64,000 nt of DNA from Vitellaria paradoxa (GCA_019916065.1 CM034236.1:15949167-16013166), one strand, 5' to 3'; numbered from the stretch's first letter, positions 24,524-37,121 are shown. Notes: generated by a model not told the origin, from the letters alone. Program-made: numbers and translations.

Positions 24524-26017
24524 ATGCAATTGCGTAGTGGTCGTATTCTCACCCGTAGCTCACTTACTAGTAAGATGAGTACCCCCGAAGGTAATGATCG
24601 AATAGTTCAAATTCTTGAGGGACTACAAACTCAAATAACGGCACTTCATGCTGTAATGAATGCTAGTCGTCAGGCTACCTAGGAATTACTTAATCGAGTA
24701 ACAACCCTGGAACAATACCACCGTCTGTCGGATGGTGACCTTTCGGATGTACCTGGCAATTTGAATCACCGCGATAGAAGAGATGATAGAGTACCTCTTA
24801 GGTATAATCTTGTTCCTTGGAATCGTGAGAGAGATCATGGAAAATTTGGTCCTCAAGACGAGGCCTATCTTTGTCAAGAGGACCGTCTCTTTAAAAATAT
24901 TAAATTAGATGCCCTTACTTTTGATGGTCGTCTAGATCCTATTATTTTTAGCCAGTGGATTAGAGATATGGATCGATATTTTAACTGGTATAAGTTCATA
25001 GAGGAAAGAAAAGTAGAGTTTGCAAGTATGAGATTATCGGGTAATGCTCAGCTATTTTGGGAGAGTGTTCAAGATCTCTTGGCGAGGTGCCACGCACCCC
25101 CAGTTCAAACTTGGGATGAAATAAAACGCCGCCTCTAAGAGAAATACCTACCTAGATCATATAAGATTAATTTACTAGATCAGTAGAATAATCTTAAGCA
25201 GGGAAATAGGCCTATAACTGAGTATGTGACTCAATTTGATGAATTTAGAATGCGGTGTAATATCATAGAGGATGAGTCTATTACCTTGAGTAGATTTAGA
25301 CAAGGCCTCCATGATGACCTCAAGAGAGAACTTGTTCTTAGAGATATGACCACTCTCGATCATGCTTACACCTTAGTTCAGGACTATGAGTTGGTTACCA
25401 ATGGTCCCAGTGGACCAAGTTTTAATAGTAATTCTTCCTCACACCAAGTTTCCTCTTCAAACTCTAAGTCAGTCCTAGGTCCCCCTCCACCTGGTACTCA
25501 ATCATTGAATGAAAACAAAGGAAAAGGTACAATGACTAATGCCCCAAGGAACTCATCCCGTGTGCAATGTTTCAATTGTAGGGAATTTGGTCATGTGTCC
25601 ACTAACTGTCCAAAGAAACCCTTAGTTATTAGAGAACATTCAGGGCACATTGATGATGACCACTTAGAAGAACAAGTGTATGAACCTAATCTTGAGGACT
25701 TTGGTGATTTAGAGGATGACTATGGTGATACTGTCCTAGTTTGCATTAGAAGTTCCACCCTTCCCACCCATGTTGATCTTTCATATGGCAGCCTTGCTAC
25801 CCTACGATTAGGTGTAGTACGTTCTACTATAACACAGCCTAAGGAGGCTGATGATTGGCATCGTCATTCTATTTTTCAAATCGTTATCAAGATCAATGGT
25901 AAACCCTGTAAAGTCATCATCGATAGTGGGAGTTGCATCAATGTTGTTTCTGCGAGTACCGTCTCCCGCCTGGGGTTGAAACCCATCCTTCACTCTAATC
26001 CCTATAATGTTTCTTAG
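24524..26017 (+). pseudogene. gag (with protease start) of truncated gypsy element
   Basis: One frame starts at ATG 24524 (MQLRSGRILTRSS) and runs to 26017 with nonsense codons near 24680 (TAG), 25136 (TAA) and 25181 (TAG). It contains the capsid-like retrotransposon gag domain (FSQWIRDMDRYF, FWESVQDL, EYVTQFDEFRMRC, LVLRDMTTLDHAYTLVQDYE). A CCHC zinc knuckle CFNCREFGHVSTNC follows near 25568. An aspartic-protease start IIDSGSCINVVS lies near 25916. Gag packages the RNA into virus-like particles. TAG stops stand where Gln is expected. Confidence 0.85.
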
Positions 26018-26101
26018 GTTGATACCTCATCTATAGTAGTGAAAGAACGCTGTTTGGTGCCTATTCAGTTTTTGAGTATAAAGACCATATCTAGTGTGAC
26101 G

Positions 26102-28519
26102 TAATCCCTATGGACGTTGGTCACATAATTCTGGGACGACCTTGGTGTTTGATATGGATGTAACCATTTGCGGTCGCACAAACTCATGTTCTTTTGTATT
26201 TAAAGGAAAGAAAATTCACCTTAACCCTTCGGCTCCAAAGTCTGTTGATCTCCATAGGGAGAAGAAAGTTGTGGAGACAAAAGGGTTGCATATCATTAGC
26301 CCGTTGTTAGAGAGTCTATTGTGTTTACAATCGTCGTTACAGAAGTTTATTCAGATTCTTAGCCTTTAGTTCCTGAAGAGGCCCATCAGGTACTTCGAAA
26401 TTTTCAAGATATTTTTCTTGAGGATTTGCCTGATCACTTGCCTCCTCTGCGTGACATCCAGCATGCCATAGACTCTGTTTCAGGATCATCCCTTTCGAAC
26501 TTATCCCATTATAGGATGAATCCTTATGAACATGCTGAACTACAGCGATAAGTAGGTGAACTCCTTTATAAAGGGTTTGTCCGTGAAAGCCTAAGCCCCT
26601 GTGCTGTCCCAGCTCTCTTGACACTAAAGAAAGATGGCTCTTGGAGGATGTGTGTCGATAGTAGAGCCATAAATAAGATCACTGTGAAATACCGTTTCCC
26701 CATTCCTAGGTTAGATGACATGCTAGACATGATGACAGGTGCCACAATTTTTTCTAAGATAGATCTTAAGAGTGGGTATCACCAAATTAAGATTAGGCTA
26801 GAAAACGAGTGGAAGACAGCCTTCAAGACGAAGGACGGTCTTTATGAGTGGTTGGTAATGCCTTTCGGGCTTTCTAATGCCCCTAGTACTTTTATGAGAA
26901 TCATGACCCAAGCACTTCGGTCTTTTTTGGGACGATTCTTAGTGGTCTATTTTGATGACATCCTTGTATACAATAAGTCTAAAGAAGAACATGTGGATCA
27001 CCTATCTCAGGTTTGTTCTGTTCTTAGAAAGGAAAAATTATATGCTAATTTGAAGAAATGCTCATTCTTTGTTGATAAAGTTTATTTCTTAGGTTTCATT
27101 GTCTCCTCTGTTGGAGTTTCTGCTGACCCCCAGAAAATTCAGGCTATTGTAGATTGGGCTGAACCTACATCCATTCATGATGTTCGAAGTTTTCATGGGA
27201 TAGCCTCTTTCTATCGCCGTTTCATCAAGGGTTTTAGCACGATCATGGCTCCTTTAACGGAATGTATGAAAGGAGGTGATTTTAAGTGGACAGAAGAAGC
27301 TGTTAGGGCATTCAGGGCTATAAAGAAGAAAATGACGGAGGCCCTTGTGATGCGTCTTCCAGATTTTTCTAAAATGTTTGCGGTAGAGTGTGATGCTTCA
27401 GGTGTGGGTATAGGTGGTGTTCTTAGCCAAGAGCGTCACCCTATTGCCTATTTTAGTGAAAAGCTAGGTGAGGCCAAATAAAGATATTCTACCTATGACA
27501 AGGAGCTATATGCGGTAGTACAGACTCTACGACATTGGCAACATTACCTACTCCCTCGGGAGTTCGTACTCTACTCTGATCATGAAGCTTTACGGTATCT
27601 TAACTCTCAAAAAAAACTTAATTATAGGCATGGCCGTTGGAGTGAGTATTTACAAGCCTATTCTTTTGTTTTAAAACATAGGAAAGGAATTGAGAACCTA
27701 GCCGCTGATACTTTAAGTAGACGCTGATGCTTTAAGTAGACGCATTTCGTTGTTAACTGCCATAAGCGTTAAAGTCATAGGATTTGAAAGGCTTAAAGAA
27801 GATTACATGTCATGCCTTGACTTTAAAGACATTTATGTGCCAGTGCTTGAGGGCCGATTTGACCCTTCTAGTGACTTTTGTCTTCAGGATGGTTTCCTCT
27901 TTAGAGCTAATAAATTATGCATCCCTAGGACGTCCGTCCGTGATTTCATAGTTTGGGAGACTCATGCAGGTGGTCTCGCTGGCCATTTTGGGCGTAATAA
28001 GACTATAAAGGAAGTTGAGTGTCAATTTTATTGGCCTAGTTTGAAAAGAGACGTGGCTAGAATTATTAGTCAGTGTTGCACTTGTCAGTTAGCCAAACAG
28101 AAGAAGCAAAACACTGGCCTCTATACACCCCTTCCTGTCCCTAGTTGTCCGTGGCAAGATGTGAGCATGGACTTTGTACTTGGCCTTCTTTGCACTCCTA
28201 AAAAGCACGACTCCATTTTTGTTGTTGTGGATCGTTTTTCCAAAATGGCCCACTTCATTCCTTGTAGCAAAACCTCTTATGCTTCTAAGGTTGCGCGGCT
28301 GTACTTTGATGAGATTGTCAAGTTGTATGGCCTTCCTAAAACTATTGTGTCTGACAAGGACGTGCACTTCACTGGTCATTTTTGGAGGACCTTGTGGCAC
28401 TTGGTTGGTACTAAATTAAACTTTTTTGCTGCTTAGCATCCTCAAACAGATGACCAAACTGAGGTAGTCAATCGTAGTTTAGGAAACCTTTTGAGATGTT
28501 TGGTCAAAGAAAACCCTGA
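26102..28519 (+). pseudogene. pol (RT, RNase H, integrase) of truncated gypsy element
   Basis: A protease remnant (MDVGHIILGRPW) with frameshifts leads into reverse transcriptase, open at 26618-27481 ([24 protein letters not shown], catalytic YFDDILVY). RNase H has [16 protein letters not shown], then TAA at 27479, then RYSTYDKELYAVV. A 19-bp tandem duplication at 27704-27741 (GCTGATACTTTAAGTAGAC repeated) breaks the frame just after AADTLSRR. Integrase follows, open at 27750-28436: zinc finger HAGGLAGHFGRNKT..CCTCQLAK, then MDFVLGL and TIVSDKDVHF with catalytic Asp residues, then truncated. The element is inactive. Confidence 0.85.
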
Positions 28520-29565
28520 TCTTCAATGAATGTTTTGATCTCTAATGAATTGTTAGCTTTGAATTTCCTTATCATAAATATGCTTTAATGTTTTTATTAA
28601 GTGTTACAGTTGACAGATTGGAGAAATTCAATTTTAGTTTTTGTTATGGAATTGCGAAGGGGAAGATTGTAAAGTCAATTTTATGGCAAATCCAAACAAT
28701 TAACTAAAATTGGAAAAAAATGTTGAATCAGAATTGAACATAAATTTTTGTTTCCTAATTGTTTTAGAAGAGAATGAAGAAGTTTTCTAAGTTGAATGGA
28801 ACTCAAGACTTTCCAAACAATTGAAGATTCAATTGGGAGAATGATCACCAAAATGATAAGGATTCTAAAGAAATTGAGAGGGAAATAAAGTTCTAAAAAC
28901 AATAGAAGATCAGAAAAAATCCAGAGAGGTCTGCAAGGTAGCCACAGGCAAGCTGATGGTTCGACCATAGAAGAACTGAAGTTAAAAAATTGGATAATGT
29001 GCCTCGTAACCAGGGCACAGGGAAGGCAATCCTTCAATCCCCTTGGCAATGCATCCCGCAGGTAGAATGTAGGGAAGATGAAGATTCGACTTATAAAGAT
29101 TTTGCAAAGATTTTGTTTCTTTTTTTGGTCATCCAAGGGCAACAGTTGTAACTCTATATATGTACCTAGACTTAATGAACATAGAATATTAGGGACATAT
29201 TATAGATATCTAGAGAGAGAGTTTTTCTTTTAAGAGTTTTCACGATCTCTCTCTATTCATTTCTTCACTTTCTGTGCGATGTAGAAAATCTACTTGTAGA
29301 GTTAGTCGAGTAAATCGAGTAAGAATGATGAAAGAATTTGTGCGAGTGAATCATAGAGAATTCAAGCAGTATCATATAACTCATTGATTGTGCGATTTAT
29401 AATAGAGGTTTTTTCTCTCTGTGAAAGGGTTTTCTTAGTAATTCTCTAAGTTATTGTGTGCTATTGTTTGATTCGAAAATTTTTAATTTTTTCTCCTATA
29501 CTCTCAAATATATGAAAAGAAAATTATTACTATTTCTTTCTTCTCTCATCTCTGCTTACCAATTT
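28520..29565. other. Unclassified, LTR-like sequence
   Basis: Follows the integrase truncation. No protein recognised. A TATA-like CTCTATATATGTA near 29150 is followed by a C/T-rich leader-like stretch and GAGAGAG runs, the look of the R-U5 part of a retrotransposon LTR. A clear TG..CA boundary and primer binding site are missing. The minus-strand frame 28681-29142 is unsupported. Confidence 0.35.
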
Positions 29566-29573
29566 ATGGTGAA

Positions 29574-30092
29574 TGGAGGTGGAGTCAGAATTTTTGCTGA
29601 GGGGGGCACCGAGCACCCAAGAAAAAATAACAATCGACTTATTTTTTGATTAAGAGTAGAAAAAAATGATGTTATTTTTAGAGAGAAAATAAATTATTCT
29701 TAAGTATTAATTAGTGAATATATTTCTCATGGTTAATGGTTCAAGCACCTGAAATTTATTAGAGATATCCCTCGTTACAAAAAAAATAATTATTATTAAA
29801 TTTTATTATCTATAGAATTTATTGTGTTATATGCTAAATTTACTGATAGTATAAACAAAAATATGCAATAATGTATTAAAAGGATAAACTTTATTTCACA
29901 AAAAATACTAAGTTTGATTCTTTTAAATTTCTTATATGTTAAAAAATTTTGAGTTAACTTTAAATTTTTAATAAAATCAAAATATCTTAATTTTTAATTA
30001 AAATTAAAATAACAAGGAGGACATTTTAGTAAATTTATCTTAAAAATTGAGGGGGTCACTTGCCCCCTTGCCCCCATGTAGCTCTGCCCGTG
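29574..30092. mobile_element. Non-autonomous hAT-like element, 519 bp
   Basis: Flanked by a perfect 8-bp direct repeat ATGGTGAA (29566-29573 and 30093-30100), the target duplication size of hAT transposons. The left end TGGAGGTGGAGTCA and the right end (minus strand) CACGGGCAGAGCTA both approximate the plant hAT-type terminus CAG.GGCGGAGCCA, with C-to-T changes. G-runs inside both ends (GAGGGGGGC and GGGGGCAAGGGGGC) are further shared. The interior is AT-rich without coding potential. Confidence 0.65.
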
Positions 30093-30100
30093 ATGGTGAA

Positions 30101-31479
30101 GTTTTGAGTTCTAAAAAAATTCAAAACTTAGTGTTAAAATAATATAAAAGTGACACATGGTAAAATTTAATTAGAAGAATTTAAAAACTTTTAAAATTTT
30201 TTGAAGAAAAATTTAAGAATCCAAACGCTGCCTACATATATAGAATTTTTTTTTTTTTTTTATTTCCAAACGAAGGCAAGTTCCGAACAAAGTTTTAAAC
30301 GTGATCAGAGGATGAATTTCGCATGTATTTAGTTCAATGATTGAAATGCGAATTTGAAGGCCAAGAAGTTGGAAACGGAATTCAATTATTTCCATTTTAA
30401 TCAATCGTAGCCTATCAAATCATGTCACGCAGATGATAAGCTAAGAGAATCCCCCGTGGATTCAAACAAAAGTTGAGTCACTAGACATGACTGATGCCCA
30501 AAACCTAGTCTCTACGTTTCAAAAGATTAGTTAACCATCCAACAACGTTCGCTTACAGAGAGCGACGTAGCACTTATAGCAGTCGGCATTTCTTTACATT
30601 TCCATTCGTGGACGCATAAGCAACCGAAGAAACGCGAAACGGCCACGCATGCAACAATACCACTGTTTGTCTTCATCCATTCACCTCCCACCGCGGTTCC
30701 GTTTCGTTTGAAAATCTAAATTTTAATAAATTTTAGTATTTTTTTAACAATAACTATTGGTTGTAATTTTTAATATATTGAGTGAAGTAAATAATAATTT
30801 TTAATAATTTTTTATAATTTTTAAGTATTTAGTAAAATTTTTAATAATTTTTAATAATTTTTAATAATTTTTGATAATTTTAAGTTGACAAATAATTTTA
30901 TGTGAATAGAAAAAGACAAAAAAATTTAATGATTTACTAGACACTAAAAGAGCAAAAATTAGACAAACTATGCCTCGGAACGGACCCGAACATTCCTCAT
31001 CTCGCAGACACGACCCAGTTTGCCAACAAAGCTGCTTGTGACAAATGGCCACAAAAAGGAGACGGATGAATCTGAACGATTTCTGTCTTCATATTCTCAG
31101 CAATATTCCTCTTCTCACACTTTCCCCAAGCTAAAAAAAAAATCACATTAATAGAATACTAAAAAATAAAAAATTAAATAATACATACTCATCTTCCTCA
31201 TATCTTAGTTTTTCAAAAGCTTTCCAATTTTGGAGGCCAATTTGAAGACCTTTAAACGTTTTCTTCCTTCAATTTTCTTAAACGACAATAAATAAATAAT
31301 AAATTAAATTAATAGTTTAATTTGTAATGAGAAGTACTTGCCCTGCAAGTTGAATTTGGAAATATTAATTGCAAAAACTTTTGTATAATTAATCTCGAAT
31401 ACAGATGAATGTGGCTTATTTCCCACTAATGCCAAAGCCATTATGAATTGAAACTTCTCCGATCAATCATTTTAGATGT
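30101..31479. other. Intergenic DNA
   Basis: No gene found. 30420-30720 is less AT-rich and looks single-copy. 30720-30960 is built of repeated TTTTTAATAATTT-like motifs, perhaps a decayed MITE. The rest is AT-rich. Confidence 0.5.
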
Positions 31480-31625
31480 GTTTGGAGTGACAAAAAGTAA
31501 AATAAAATGAGATAAAATAAAATAAGTTGTGAGTTCATAATTCGTACAGTAAAATAAAAAGTGAATAATTTTTAAAATTTTTTAATAATTTTTATCATTT
31601 TTTAAAATTTTTTGTCACTCCAAAC
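31480..31625. mobile_element. MITE with 17-bp perfect TIRs
   Basis: Starts GTTTGGAGTGACAAAAA and ends with its exact reverse complement TTTTTGTCACTCCAAAC, 146 bp in all, AT-rich interior with no ORF. A related left end (GTTTAGAGTGATAAAAAA) occurs near 45360. The target duplication is not clear. Superfamily undetermined. Confidence 0.7.
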
Positions 31626-31748
31626 GAAACATTTGTTTGCAATTTGGAAGCAATTGGAAGCAAAAAGAGTCAGAGCAACGAAAGCAAAAAAAGCTAGATG
31701 AGTTACAAGACCAAGACTTTGTGTTGTCCCTCTAGCTGATTATCCTTC

Positions 31749-32653
31749 TGTTCGGCAGCAAAAATTATCGCCGGAACTGCTGACCACGCCAACCGGAAAT
31801 GCAATCGCTGACCTGCCGAACAAAGACAGAAAGAAAGGTGACGGCCGGAGAGGATGTCTCTGGCCGGAAAACCCTCCGATGATTAAGTCAGCAAGTCGCT
31901 TAAAGAATGAGACTTTTTGGGAATAATTGAGTAAAAGCTTGAGTTGGCAATAGTCAGCTTACCTTTGTGGTTCGGTAGAATATCCTATTTATAGTAGTCT
32001 GAGTAATGATTAAAGCATACCTGCGACTTGACGTTACGCACACTGCCGTGTCCCTCTTTTCTTCCCTTACTTTAAATACTCTTTCCCTTCATTTAATGCC
32101 TCAAACCCCTCATTAATACACCATGCCTTTCATTTAATGCTTCTGGCAGCTTAACACGGCATTACAACCGGAATTTCAGGGTCAGACTGTCTTCCTGTCA
32201 CATCAGCCACCAAATCGTGACGAGATAGACCGATTTAGTTACTTCCTCAGAGACAAGTACCCAGTTCAATCTTAACTAAGGTGCATTTATGGTCACGAGC
32301 CCTCTTTAAAGGTTGTGGGTCCCAAGTTCGACATTTATTAGCCGCCAACAGATAGGCCGAGCAAACTAGCTTCCAAGATCCTCGGCTATAGCCACGTGGC
32401 AAAACACTGTTCATTGAAGCTGAGATTCAGGGTACTCTTTGGAACACTAACTTTGAATCATGTGTTCACGTATAACACTCACGTGGAACTCTCGTGCCAT
32501 TAATCAGTTGTTCGGCAGGACGCCACGTGTCACGACGGAAACGTGCTCGGCTAATGACTATGTGGCTCACACGAGTATGCTCGGCACTGGGCCACGTGGC
32601 ACCAGACTAAACTTGTTCGGCACAAGTACAGCTTAGTTTTATTTTGCCCAACA
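31749..32653 (-). repeat. Solo LTR of a Tat-like retrotransposon
   Basis: Read on the minus strand it starts TGTTGGGCAAAATAAA and ends GCTGCCGAACA, 905 bp. It is flanked by the perfect 5-bp direct repeat CCTTC (31744-31748 and 32654-32658), as expected for Ty3/gypsy insertion. No internal region remains, so it is the product of LTR-LTR recombination. Its 3' part parallels the LTR at 5855-6506 (GCTGACTTAA, CGGAGGGTTTTC, GTTGGCGTGGT, GCCGAACA). The U3 half carries four CACGTG boxes (32393, 32480, 32523, 32593), three of them flanked by CC..GG-type bases and preceded by TCGGC motifs. Confidence 0.85.
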
Positions 32654-33003
32654 CCTTCCATTGCGAGTTAGGCAAAATCCATTAAAAATCTCAATTTAAA
32701 AATTCTCAGTAATTATTTATTATTTTTTTAAATGGTTGGAACAACTTAAATCAAAATTTTTTTGCTTGCATTATGCGTGCGAGGAAGAGAGAGGAATTTA
32801 CAATTAATTTTCTATGTATTCTTGATTAATTCTTTTTTCCCCCATTTTTTCATTTGTTTGTTCACTTTCACTGGCTATGTCTCCTTAATCATTTTTTTTT
32901 CCTTTGTAAGCATAGCAATGCGTGCAAGAGAGATTAGTTCCATTTCAATACCGTGACGTCAAAGTCAAACTAATAAAATAATTTTATATTTACGAATAAA
33001 AAA

Positions 33004-35100
33004 TTAGGTAACCTAGACCCTTTGAATATTAGGCTAATTATACCTAGATTCCTGAATATTTGAATCTTACACTTAAACTCATTATTCTTAAACGTTTGTA
33101 ACACTTAAGTCCTTCCATTAGTTTTATTCGTTAACTACCATTAACTGCGTTGTAAAATGATAAAAATGCCCCTACACCGTCAGCAACACTTAGAGGGTCT
33201 GCGTGTAATTAATCTAATGTTCAGAGAATCTAGGTGTTCTTATTAAAATGGTTTATTAAAATATTTTATTAAATTATATTAATTTTATTAAATCTAATAA
33301 TAATTTATTATTAAATTAAGTTATAATGATACATTTTATTAAAACTAATTATTATTAAAATAAATATTTATAACATTCAATTAATTAATTTAAATATATT
33401 TTATTAAATTAAATAATCAAATTAATTTTAAATTTATTTTATTGAATTCAATTAATTTTATATTTTTAATAAAATTATATATTTTTATTTGGATAAAATT
33501 AATTAATGTAAATAAAATTATATCACCAAACATATTTATGTTTTTATTTATGTTTTAATAAAATTATATATTTATTTTTTTAGAAATATCCAGTATACAC
33601 TTTTCAACTGAGTATGGTTAAAAAATGATTGTTTTACAAATACTTTTTACCTAAAAATTTATTATTTTTAATTACATCTATCATTAAATATATTGAACTA
33701 ATCCTTTAAACTATTTTTTCTTAAAAATCTGATCTTGCTAATAAAAATGTTTCAAATTATTTTAATTACTTAATTACATATTTTTTCTCATTTTAATTTT
33801 ATTTTTAATTATATGATTAAAGTTATGTCTAATGAAAAATTAAATTAAATTGAAAATACTTTGCATTGAAAATTTTAAAATAATTAATGTTTCTAATTTT
33901 TACTATTTAATTATTTTTAGATACATTTTTCTTCGATCAGACTTAATTTTAGTAGAGGATTTTTTTTTTAAAAATTAGTAATTTTTAACTTTTATCCTAT
34001 CATGATCAAAATAATGTTTATAAATTACTAAAATTAAAATTATACAAAATTAAAAATTGAATTGATAAATACCAATATTTTTTATTAATTAATAATTTTA
34101 TCCTATCATGTTCAAAATAATTTTTATAAATTACAAAATTAAAACTATAAAATAATCAAAAATTAAATTGTTAAATATCAATATTTTTGTTTTATTAATT
34201 ATTTTTTTAAAAAAAAGTCCTCTATTAAAATTGAGTCAAATGGAAGAAAAATATATTTGAAAATAATTAAATAATAAAAATTAAAAAATTAATTATTTGA
34301 AATTTTTTTAATGAAAAGTCTTTTTTAATTTTATTTTATTTTTCATTTGACACAGCTTTAATTATATAATTAAAAATAAAATTTAAATGAGAAAAAAAAT
34401 ATGCAATTAAGTAATTAAAATAATTTGAAACATTTTTATTAGTGAGGGTAGATTTTTAAGAAAAAATAGTTTAAAAGATTAGTTCAATACATTTAAAGAT
34501 AGATGCAATTAAAAATAATAAATTTCAGAAGAAAATATTTGTAGAATAATCATTTTTAAGCCACATATAATTGAAAAGCGTTTACTTGATATTTCTAAAA
34601 TATAAATATATAATTTTATTAAAACATAAATATGTTTGGTGATATAATTTTATTTACAATAATTAATTTAATTTGATTAATTAATCTAATAAAATATATT
34701 TAAATTAATTAATTTAATGTTATAAATATTTATTTTTAATAATAATTAGTTTTAATAAAATGTATCATTATAACTTAATTTAATAATAAATTATTATTAT
34801 ATTTAATAAAATTAATATAATTTAATAAAATATTTAAATAAAATAAACCATTTTAATGAGAATAAATTATACTGAGACCCCTGAATATTAAGTTAATTAC
34901 ACACATACCTCTAAGTGTTGCTGAGGGGGTATTTTCGTCATTTTACAATACAGTTAATGGCAGTTAACGGAGAAAATTAATGGAATAACTTAAGTGTTAT
35001 AAATATTTGAGAATAAAAGGTTTAAGTATAAAGGTCAAATGTTCAAGGAATCTAGATATAATTAACATAATGTTCAAGGGATATAAGTGTAATTTAACTT
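33004..35100. mobile_element. 2.1-kb foldback element (MULE-like) with ~1-kb arms
   Basis: The left arm (33004-33985) and right arm (about 34205-35100) are inverted copies along almost their whole length. Examples are AGCAACACTTAGAGG at 33183 and its complement near 34910, TTATAATGATACATTTTATT at 33325 and its complement near 34755, and ATATCACCAAACATATTTAT at 33523 and its complement near 34630. The core (33991-34204) is a direct tandem duplication of about 107 bp (TTTATCCTATCATG..TCAAAATAAT twice). The outer 235 bp of each arm has its own short inverted ends (CCTAGA.CC..GAATATT against its inner copy), like a nested MITE. No coding capacity. The termini resemble Mutator-type TIRs. Confidence 0.8.
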
Positions 35101-36953
35101 AAAAAATTTTGGTGATCAATTCTTCACGAGGATAGATCTGCGGTTCCATGGGTCTCAGGAGCTGAGGCGTGAAGTGAATTTTAGCGGTTAGTGTGTAAAA
35201 AATTAATAGTTTTGATATGATTTTAATTTTTTTAAATGACGTACTAATTCGAATTTAACTTAATTTTTTTAATAATTTAATAATTATTAAATCATTCAAA
35301 TAATTTAATGTTTTTGATCTTCCAATAATTATCAAAACTAATGATGTTTTACACATCAATCGACGCACATTAGTCCCTAGAACACGTTTCCATGAGTGCA
35401 AAGTCCGCATGGACGCGTTCATTTGCGGGCACTGGAATTGAAAAAAAAAAAACCAAGAAGATGACACGTGGCAGCCATATAGAGGCTAGGAATACAAGGT
35501 CCAGTTAATCAAAGCTCTTTGGCCAACTGTTGCCAAGGAGCAATAGCCGATACATAGGCTCCGTTTGAAGTTTTTTAAAATAAAATAAAATTTTATAAAT
35601 TTTTATAGATATAAATTATGAGATAGTAAAATTTAAATTCTTTATTTACTGCATAAATTACGAGATATTTATTTTTATAATTTTATTTTATTTTATATAA
35701 TTTTATAAAACTCTAAACAAACCAATATATATGGATAGTGTAATAGCCTCAACACATCGAAATCACATGGGCGGTCGATAATCGGCACTTTTCTGTAGTA
35801 TTGCCCTCTTCGGGTCATTGTTCCCCTGGAAATAAGAGTACATAGCGACCCGCTTCAAGCAGCCACCCGCAGAAAAGATAAGGAGCCGCCAGGTCCACCT
35901 TCGTATTTTTTGCAGCAATTGTAGAAAATATTGCCAGCTTAGTCATTTTGCTATATGTTAAAGAGGCAAGAGATTTGGCGGGGTCTTATTTTAGAGCAGA
36001 TATGGAGGCTGCCGTTGTATCTGCTCAACAATTTCTCTCTTGCAAATAATTGCTCTCCCGACTTTTTGAACCTATGACCTAAATAAAAAAATGTGCCGTT
36101 TCATGATTCATGTGAAAATCAATTAATACTTAGTGAGAGAATTAAATTTATTTTATAACATTTAGAGGTCGTGTCATGCATGCTTCTTTCTAGAGAGTTC
36201 AAGGGACTACAAGGAAAAAATTTATTGCAAGGGTTACAGTAGAAAAATGAAAGATTGAGATTTATTTTCACTTTAATAATATGTAACTTTTTACATTCTG
36301 CATTAATTGTGTTCCAATTAGATTTTTTAACTTTTATTTTTATTTTAAAAATAATTTTAATTAAATTAAATTAGAACCATTCGATTAAAAATAATCAAAT
36401 CTCAACTTTTTATTGTTCACTGTAGCTTCTACGGTGAATTTTTTCACTGGAGGCAGTGAATTTTTCACTGCAACTTCCTAAAATCCCTTTCTATAGTTGT
36501 CATAACAAGCGGCATTATAGATATGTTTGAAATTATATAAATTTATAAAAATTAATGTCTCATATTTTGTATAGTAAGTGAAAATTTTAAATTTTATTAT
36601 TTCGTAATTTATATTTATAAATATTTATAAAAATTTAAAAAATTTTATATTTTTTTTTTGTTAACTCCAAACATTGCTTATAACCACCCAGCAATTAATA
36701 CAGCTCACACTCTTTGGGTCGTCGTAATAAAATTAGATTAGGTATGATTAAGTGCATTGCAGCAGGCGCATGCGTGTACGCTTGATGTTTAGAGGCAGCA
36801 CTTGACACTTGTGTGTGAGAATTAATTTCATTGACTACTTAATTAATTTAGTTTTTATTTTTTTCATTTAGAATTATTTCAGTTATAGTTCAACGACATT
36901 CAAAATTGGAAGTTAGTGAACAACAAAATTTCCATTGGACGCTTTGACATTTA
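35101..36953. other. Intergenic DNA with two related MITEs
   Basis: No gene. A palindromic AT-rich MITE lies at about 35569-35722 (GTTTGAAGTTTT..AAAACTCTAAAC, with AAATTATGAGATA/ATAAATTACGAGATA mirrored inside). A relative lies at about 36534-36672 (TTTGAAATTATATAAATTT..ACTCCAAAC). 35730-36060 is less AT-rich and may be single-copy, without a reading frame. Confidence 0.55.
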
Positions 36954-37121
36954 GGGCCTGTTTGGCGTGCTATAATTTGTTGAAAATCTCTGAAAATCTC
37001 TATAAATCTCTGTTAATTTTATATCACATCAACTTTTTTCTCTCACTGCACGCATTACGAACTCTCCCCAAACCACAATTTATCTCAATTTATCTCATTT
37101 TTTCTTACTCCAAACAAACCC
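36954..37121. mobile_element. Tourist-like (PIF/Harbinger) MITE
   Basis: 168 bp, starting GGGCCTGTTTGG and ending CCAAACAAACCC, flanked by TTA on both sides (36951-36953 and 37122-37124). TTA/TAA target duplications and GGGCC..GTTTGG termini are the hallmark of Tourist MITEs. AT- and CT-rich interior, no ORF. Confidence 0.75.

Larger units (their letters stand above)
23327..28519 (+). mobile_element. Ty3/gypsy (chromovirus-like) retrotransposon, 3'-truncated
   Basis: In order: 5' LTR (23327-23670), tRNA-Met primer binding site (23674-23685), leader, gag with zinc knuckle (24524-26017), then protease remnant, reverse transcriptase, RNase H and integrase (26102-28519). Homology ends abruptly after HPQTDDQTEVVNRSL and CLVKENP in the integrase. 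The end of integrase, any chromodomain and the 3' LTR are missing. The domain order RT-RNaseH-IN places it in Ty3/gypsy. The clade is not certain, though the short LTR and integrase sequence resemble plant chromoviruses. Inserted at the edge of a thioredoxin gene. Confidence 0.85.

Noticed and set aside
28681..29142. Minus-strand frame of 153 codons
   Set aside because: Sequence is hydrophobic noise with no recognisable domain, lying in LTR-like DNA.
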